From Entrophospora sp. SA101 (taxonomy: Eukaryota; Glomeromycota; Glomeromycetes; Entrophosporales; Entrophosporaceae), in NCBI GenBank assembly GCA_958430865.1, contig CAUDNR010004284.1:2440-30347 (forward strand): a DNA stretch of 27,908 nt, written 5' to 3'. Position 1 is the stretch's first letter. Each line of letters starts with the position of its first letter. Position numbers and translations under genes: made by a program. The notes under the pieces are model-generated. The model was not told where the DNA came from and searched no databases. It saw only the letters and a program-made list of their open reading frames with translations. Shown piece after piece: positions 21,055-27,908 of this stretch.

Positions 21055-23690
21055 TAACGGAAATCGATTTCCCATTTACATAATTTGCATTATAATTATA
21101 AATAATGTAAAAAGTGCACACAGTATAAATATGTATCTCAAATAAAGTTTATTGTTTATTTATTAATTAATTAATTAGAATCAGAATTTCTTTTAATGAT
21201 TAATATTTCTTAAAATGTAAATTATAAAAGACAAAAAGAATGATTGAATTAATAAAAAAGTTGAACAGGAAAAAAAACGTAAAGTGAATTAGATGTAAGA
21301 ATGAATGAATGAATGAGCGAATGAAAGATTTATTGATTGCTAGAATGAACTGATGGACGGATAAATTGATGGACAAATGGATGGATGGACGGATTAACGA
21401 CTGAAAGAAAGCGAAAAGCAATAAAAGGCAATGATAATACAAATAATCAACAATAGGATCTATACTCTACATTGTATTTTATTTTATTTTTGGTAAGCTA
21501 TAAAATCTTTCTTTTTTTTAATACATGCGTGCATAATTGAGTGGATATATGTTTTTTAATTTTTGCACTTTTTGTGTTTGTTTGTATTAATATCAATCAA
21601 TTGCTATCACTATTACCATATTTATATGCAAAAATTCTCACATTAATTAATTTAAATTTTATTTACACATATTTCATGGGTTGTTTATTATTATTTTAAC
21701 AATGACATAATCCAGGGTTCACACACGTATTAAAAAAAAAAATTTTTTTTTTTAAAACGGCTACTAGCATATATATTCGTTACTAGTGAGTAAGTAGGTG
21801 AGTCAGTATGATGTTATCTAGCAATATATTTTTGTTATTATTATTATTTATTGATGATGGTAGTAATGATGATGATGATGATGATAGCCAAATATGTACC
21901 ATCCCATGTCCGATATCATGGCTTCTTATTATGTAAAATAAATAAACATTATCAATGAAAAAATCCATTAAAATGATTATGGCGTAATATTGAAATTTTT
22001 ATTTGTCAAAATGAAAGAAAAGAAACAAAATGAGACGCGTTAGCTATCAGATAACAAACAAAATCCCTATTGATTGCTTTTACTATTGATTATCGGGCTA
22101 TTTACATTTTGTTTAATCTTCCTAATACAACACTAATACTAATATTGATGCTCTTGATTACACTAGTTAGTATAAGTGATCATTAGTGATTTCACGCGCA
22201 TATTAGTATTAACTTTTTAATCCTGTATTTTGTATCATCATTATCCCGTTATTAATTAAATCATCATCACCAAGGAAAGTAAAAGCTATTTATCATTTGG
22301 AAATTTGGCTTGTTTGTTTTCTTTTCCTCTTTTTAATTTTGATTACTTATTTATTTTTTAGAATTCTCTCACTCCTTTTTTTTTGTCTTTGTGAACATAT
22401 ATTAATATATGTTTATGTGTGTATATATTATATATGCTGTATATGTATGCATTGTATAAATGTATATTTATTTTATGTGTGCACTACATATCAATTAATT
22501 AATTAATTAATACATTAAGGAATTATTTATTATAATTGACCTTTAATCTTGCATCAATTATTGTGAATCTTCTCGTGTTTTATTTAATGTATGCGTATGG
22601 ATTTTTTTTGTTTTCCAAACAAAACTATCAAATCCTATTTGCTCTTCAATCAGCAATTAAAAATTTGATTACAAGAAATACCAAGGAAAAAAAATTCAAT
22701 TATCCAATCACCCACGAATACGACAACGGATTAATATGAAAATTTTTTTTTTAAAAAAAAAATTAATTATGTTATAGTTCCACAAAAAAAAATTTATTCA
22801 GGGTCTAAACTTTAAGATTCTAACTTAGCGATGGTGATCGTGATTGTGTGTAATCTTGACTTATGAAATTAACAGTTGTTCCAAAAAAAGTAAAAATTAA
22901 TTTTTTTTGCTTGATTTTTTTTTCACCTAGCTACTTTGGCTTAATTTGTTGGTTCTGGATCCCATTCATTTCAGGTTTCTTTCAAATGCGATTTACATAC
23001 ATGTATGCTTAAAACAGTGGATAGACACTTCAAGCGGAATTAAATGTGGCTGAATTCCCATCATGAAGTTTGTGAAAAACGTTACTGTGTTTCTTGGTTG
23101 GAAGTTGATGCACTATTCTCATTAATTTTCACATAAATATAGTCATACATGTGCATACATGCGCATATACAGTATAATTTGATTAACAAATTAATATATA
23201 TTGGGAAAAAAATAATAATGACTTTTTTTTTTCATATTATATATATGTTAAATATATTGGTCATTATTATATATATATACTGGAACAACATAACAGATTA
23301 AAAATTTTCTTTCATCATCCGATATTTTGTTACTATCAATGCCAACATCTTTGACTCTACTTTGTCCTATATTTATTTATCAAGAAAAAATTATATGGCC
23401 TCAGAAAGTTGTCTTTTTTTTTCATGTATTATATTCTCATCCCATCGTGGGCTTGTTAGTTTCGCAATGACGGCATTCTGAAGTATTATTTGTAATGCGG
23501 AGTAAAAAATCTATTTTTTTTTTTTAATTACATCTTTGTCTGGTTAGACCGTTTCGTGGAAATAGATGGTTTCACCGAATTATTTAAGCTGTATCATCAT
23601 CAACTCTCATTCTATTAATTGCATCAAGAAGAAACAGATTTGCATTGCATTTTGTTAAAAATGTTCCGGTACTTTAACAACACCTAAAAA
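21055..23690. other. Intergenic region, no supported gene
   Basis: Contains tetranucleotide-like gaat/gatg stretches (21298-21320, 21360-21400) and a (GAT)n run at 21867-21885. A less AT-rich segment at 22975-23060 (including cagtggatagacacttcaag) may be an old transposon end. No open frame has recognisable protein character. Confidence 0.4.
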
Positions 23691-23731
23691 GGAAGAGCTG
23701 TCATGTATATATATAATATATACATGCATAC

Positions 23732-23880
23732 ATACACATATAAGAACCTGACTAAAAATTTTATATGAAGGTATTTTCTGTAAGCTTAATATTAATTGGT
23801 TCTCAACGTATGTGTTTTTTATAGAGAGGGTTTTATATGATGCCTTTGTATGAAGAGTTCTTATATAGAGGTATGATTGT
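23732..23880. mobile_element. Possible remnant of a pogo-like inverted-repeat element
   Basis: An atataagaacc word (about 23740-23750) and its complement in gagttcttatatagaggta (about 23854-23874) are inverted about 100 bp apart. A second tatagagaggg lies at 23820-23830. CTCTATATAAGAAC-type termini recall pogo/Tigger-type ends. Arms are short and imperfect. Confidence 0.25.
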
Positions 23881-24243
23881 ATGTGAATGAAGCCATGACT
23901 TTTTATTCAACTCATCAAGGTTACATTTTTCTGCGAACTAAATCATTTCATCATCATGGCCCTCAGTTTTTTCCCTGGCGAAGAAACCTAGAAATGAGGC
24001 TATTATTAACGATGAGAAAGTTTATCATTTTTTCTTAAAAGATCTAAAATTGGTTACTAGAATTTTGAATCCCTGCCTGGAATTTTATATCTTTAAAATG
24101 TATAATATGCAGACAGTTATTTATATATATATGAAATGGTTTTCAATAAATTTTTAGATAAAACCGTAATAAATTGATATATAAATTTTACTTTTGAAAA
24201 TAAAATATATTATATTGGTCAGCATTCTCCACCTCTAGGAAAA

Positions 24244-24272
24244 TTCCGCGATAATTTCGGTGTTTCGCGGAA
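24244..24272. repeat. GC-rich hairpin (8-bp perfect stem)
   Basis: ttccgcga (24244-24251) pairs exactly with tcgcggaa (24265-24272) across a 13-base loop, within a less AT-rich segment (24220-24350). Confidence 0.6.
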
Positions 24273-25867
24273 CTTGCGTTTACTGAGTATTAGTCCCGTA
24301 TAGTGCACATTTTACACGTTAATCACATACTGGGAGCGAACCTACATTGTTTTTATCAATTTAGGCATTTTTTTTCTTATATAAATTATTAATAAACAAG
24401 TTAGAAACTAGTATATATACGTACTGTTCATAACTATAAAAAAAATGATTACACATACTCTCCCTCCATTTTCATTGATTTTCCTAATTACACATGGAAA
24501 ACATAAATATTTAATAATTGTATATTACACAAACATATAAAATTTATCTATCTTTTCTTACTATATATCTGTTTTCTCATATGAGCAATGATTATTATCA
24601 TCAATCATCAATCATCATTATAATTTGTCGTCGATTTATCCATCTCATTGTTTATTATTTATTAATAAAAATCTCGCGTGTTTTAAAAAAAAAAATTTTG
24701 CTTCGAAATTTTAAATAATAATCGTCATGAAACTTCTAAAATACTAAATTAAAAAACATTAAATTTAGAACAATGTTCATAATTAATGTATATGTAAACT
24801 CTAATTTTTCATTTCATTCACTTTCATTCATTTCATCCATTCATTTCATTTTTTAATGTCACATAATAATTGTACTACACATCTTAATTTTTTTTTTTTT
24901 TTACATTACACAAAAAAATTACATATTGAAATAGACATATTAATATTTATATGGGAGAAGGGGAATTAGTACGAGTCGGTAAATAAGTATACGAAGACAC
25001 GTAAAATTTATTCAAAAGGGTTAGTTTCGTTGACCAGTCTTTCGGTTGGTCAGTCGGTGTCGGTAAACAAACCATTAATTGGTTTAGTAACTACCCAAGG
25101 TTAGACCAGAGTCAAAACTTTTTAGTTAACCCCCTTATAAATAAAATATATATATTACTAGAGAGGGTAACCTGTAAAATAACCCCTAAAAAGTTAAAAA
25201 TGGGGAGCATGGTATATATATTAATATACAATCAATATATTACCATTATTACCACCATTGATGTGCTATTTTTGTACATTGAAACCAAAGACGCTAAACT
25301 AATGATGACATTCAATGCCATCGATAAAAACATACGATTTACAATGTTAAATCTAAAATCCAACTAACCAACTTTGTTATCTAAATGAACATAATCGGAC
25401 GATGTAAATAAAAATAGAGGTAATGTCAATAAATAATTCTTATTATTATTGTGTTGTGTTATTATTATTTAATATTAATTTTCCATTGAGGATATATTGG
25501 ATTTAGTCCCACTTAATGTTGGATGACAATAAGTTGCATTATGGTTATTGTATGTTTTCAATTCAATAAAGATAAATATACAGGGTCCCTTTAAACCAGT
25601 TGTTAGTTAGCTGAGTAGTAACTGAGTTAATTTTTACAAATAAACGGGAATATAAATAGTTGAAAGGGGGAAAAATTGGAAAAATCAGTTCAAACAAAAA
25701 AATATTTTTGAGTTTAGGTTGTAGTACGGGTTTGTCTATATATAGATTTATGCCGATCATACAATGGATAGGATACAATTTCTCCTGAATGTTTTTTTTT
25801 GATGCCATACATGCACATAATGTAACCAACCTTATTTTGTTGTAAGACAGATACCCCATGTTTCATA

Positions 25868-25892
25868 AATTATATATATATATATATATATT
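25868..25892. repeat. (TA)n microsatellite
   Basis: About 12 TA units. Confidence 0.85.
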
Positions 25893-26225
25893 TTCAAGTT
25901 TCATTCCAACAACTTGTTTGTTGACAGATTGAGAAATGGTTTGCAAATTGACGTCTTTAAAATAAATTTTGTTTGTTTGTTTTTTTTTTTTTTTCTGCTT
26001 CTGCATCAATAAGCATTTCCATTAAAAAAAAAAAAGAAACAATATATATGTTTCAAAAATATGTTCGTTTTTTTATATAGAAATTCATTAATTATTCTAT
26101 TTATTTGTTTTTTGACACGAAATGCTAAAATATGACGATTGATGAGTTATTTGTTTCAAGTTAGCACTGGCGGAATCTTCTGCAGAATCTTCTTATAATA
26201 GTAATAAATAGATTAGATTGGTTTT

Positions 26226-26325
26226 AAAGATTTCTTCAAATTCAAGATAAATAAGTGTCAATGAGATTTCTTTTTGAAGATTTCATCAAAATTCAAAACA
26301 AATAAAATATCAATGGTTTCTTTTT
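26226..26325. repeat. Degenerate tandem duplication, two units of about 50 bp
   Basis: Unit 1 (26226-26275) and unit 2 (26276-26325) share agatttc-tcaaa, ttcaa-a-aaataa, tcaatg and tttcttttt blocks with scattered substitutions and single-base gaps. Confidence 0.6.
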
Positions 26326-27211
26326 AAATAATTGATATAAGCATATATATTTATTACGCCAAAAAACTTTAAAATTTGATTGGTTGTGATTGTGATCATG
26401 TTACATGATCTGGTTCACAAATTGTTAATATGACTATACTAACCCAAGAGAGCGCCCAGAATGAGGACATTATTATTATGTTTATTATAGAGCGTTAAAA
26501 CCCTGAATATACTAATTAGAACTCTTCCATGTGATTTAAATAGTAAACATAAGTGTAACATGTACACTTGTTATAACGATTGATCGACGGATATATATAT
26601 ATTAATATATAATAACACAGCAGTGAATATCTGCGCTTTTTCAATAGAAACGAAGACGGACAATCTGAAAATCTTGATCAAAAAGATCTGCATTCCTACT
26701 ATTGTTGTTTTTTTTGAAACTTTAACGGAAAACATCATTATGTAAAGTAAGTATGATTACTAAGTTAAAATTAATCCTTGTATGAACTGCACATAGAAGC
26801 GTTACTAACTCAAAATGTTTCAGATATCCTCGCCATTTCCCATTTACTAAAAATATCTAGAAATTTTATTTAGTAAAGTGGGTATATAGTTTTCTAGGCT
26901 AAATTTGTTCTTTGTGACGAGTTACATATAAAGATAATAAAGGTAATAGTATTAACTCAAAATTAGTCAGAGCATTGAAATTGGTCGTCCTCGTTTTTAC
27001 CATATTAATAGAATTAATAATATAGCGATTATAATAAAATGTATTAATAATAATAATACTATAAATAGTATAATAGTGGTGTTGGCGATTTATAATCAAA
27101 TTCATTAATACTTTTTAGTTATCAACTTATTGGATCAAGATCCGTTTATCTGGTGATTTTTCCCAGATTAGCAAAAAAAATATTTATACATGTCTGCTAC
27201 TTCTGATACTA

Positions 27212-27397
27212 GTGTTGATCGCCAAAACTATTTGAAGAGGCAAAAGTCAAACCTAAAATTAAAAGTTATACGTAAAACTAAATCGAAAGTTAAAAGTCGA
27301 AACTAAGTTTTGACTTACAGCGAAACCAAGTTTTGACTTACAGCGAAACCTTTTGACTTCTATACAGTTGCGAAACTATAGTTTTGGAAACCAACAC
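27212..27397. mobile_element. MITE (186 bp), copy 2, opposite orientation to 6019-6192
   Basis: Flanked by TA at 27210-27211 and 27398-27399. It starts gtgttgatcgccaaaact and ends gttttggaaaccaacac, matching the reverse complement of the 6019-6192 copy along its length with moderate divergence. It differs by an exact 23-bp tandem duplication (27305-27327 and 27328-27350, aagttttgacttacagc...) absent from copy 1. No ORF. Confidence 0.8.
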
Positions 27398-27685
27398 TAT
27401 TCTACACCAAGTGTACAACTGTTCAGTGATGCCGACAACACATTGTTGACAGCTAATAGAACAAAACTCAATCCAACTCTTTTTGAATGAATGGAAAAAA
27501 AAACATGATTTAGGAAAATTTTTTGACCAATAATAAATAATCTTTTTATTGTTATTGTTATAATGAAAAATAAAAATATAATTTTGGGATAGATAATTTT
27601 TTTTATCTGACTATATTAATACCAACAGATATTTGATGGATATTCATTCATGAACAGACCAAATATTTAGATATAAAATCATTTA
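27398..27685. other. AT-rich spacer with a small inverted repeat
   Basis: ggatattcattcat (about 27638-27651) and atgattgaatatcc (27686-27699) form a near-perfect inverted pair overlapping the start of the ORF below. Confidence 0.4.
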
Positions 27686-27874
27686 ATGATTGAATATCCG
27701 GCTCTCATTCAGAGGTCATGTGCTGAATGCAAAGTCAGATGTGTGACTTCATCATTGCACAGACCTCCCCAAAACAAATGTTATACATGTGTTTTTGACT
27801 TTAAAACAATTTGGGCTGGATGTATAGTAACAAACACCAATAGTATCATTTCATCTATTATTTGTTTTTGTTAA
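27686..27874 (+). CDS. Short cysteine-rich ORF (62 aa), hypothetical
   Basis: Reads ALIQRSCAECKVRC, then SSLHRPPQNKCYTC, then FKTIWAGC: CxxC, a further C, CxxC and C spaced like a small metal-binding module. The DNA here is less AT-rich than its flanks, which favours coding or relic-coding sequence. No relative is recognised. It could be an exon of a gene running past the window edge, a gene fragment, or chance. Its start overlaps an inverted repeat. Confidence 0.3.
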   Translation: MIEYPALIQRSCAECKVRCVTSSLHRPPQNKCYTCVFDFKTIWAGCIVTNTNSIISSIICFC

Positions 27875-27908
27875 ATATTCTTTATAGTTTAGTATTTGCA
27901 AGATTTTC

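Larger units (their letters stand above)
24351..27209. other. Intergenic region, no supported gene
   Basis: AT-rich. Contains a small inverted pair (aactttttag at 25116-25125 and ctaaaaagtt at 25187-25196), a (TA)n run at 25868-25892 and an imperfect 50-bp tandem duplication at 26226-26325. The minus-strand open frame at 25563-25859 is not convincing. Confidence 0.4.

Noticed and set aside
25563..25859. 98-codon minus-strand open frame
   Set aside because: No recognisable motif, ordinary AT-rich composition and mixed hydrophobic/Lys content expected by chance. Kept out of the gene list.
1..27908. tRNA or 5S rRNA genes
   Set aside because: I looked for GGTTCRAATCC-type B boxes and cloverleaf-like GC stems on both strands by eye and found none; a dedicated scan could still find a divergent one.

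Overview
The window looks like nuclear DNA of an arbuscular mycorrhizal fungus, most likely Rhizophagus or a close relative in Glomeromycotina. It is extremely AT-rich, with long A/T homopolymers, AAT arrays, small hairpin transposons and wide gene-poor gaps. It carries three protein types I recognise as expanded in that group: a TKL-like kinase with an N-terminal double CxxC motif, a coiled-coil protein with a Glomeromycotina-type C-terminal domain, and a MATA-HMG transcription factor. The introns are GT-AG. The assignment rests on remembered family resemblance, not on a search.

Layout. 1-1800: two inverted-repeat elements, about 200 bp and about 980 bp; the second lies about 100 bp upstream of the kinase. 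1825-3382 (+): kinase gene with one 75-nt intron and one apparent single-base frameshift. 3536-5480: two 529-bp direct repeats, identical as far as I can read, flanking an 887-bp spacer that holds a broken C-terminal piece of a RecQ-like helicase on the minus strand. 5538-6435 (+): a decayed unknown gene interrupted by a 174-bp TA-flanked MITE. Removing the MITE and one TA joins the reading frame on both sides. 6433-6562: a second small palindromic element. 7200-8430 (+): short coding-like pieces that may be the relic of a voltage-gated ion channel. 8976-10558 (+): a two-exon coiled-coil gene with an exact 56-residue (8-heptad) internal duplication and a frame change at an A11 run. 10559-17623: about 7 kb with no gene I can support. 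17624-19210 (+): intronless MATA-HMG regulator, 528 aa. 19211-27211: about 8 kb of non-coding, repeat-rich sequence. 27212-27397: a second copy of the 6019 MITE in opposite orientation. 27686-27874: a short cysteine-rich ORF of unknown status.

The genes do not form a pathway. The left 10 kb is a fast-evolving patch of lineage-expanded families, gene fragments and MITEs, while the HMG regulator stands alone between two large non-coding flanks. The most distinctive points are the gene relic whose frame is restored by MITE excision, the perfect 529-bp repeats around a helicase fragment, the 8-heptad duplication, and two RRxS (PKA-type) sites in the HMG factor. I found no CRISPR array, tRNA, rRNA or complete autonomous transposon.
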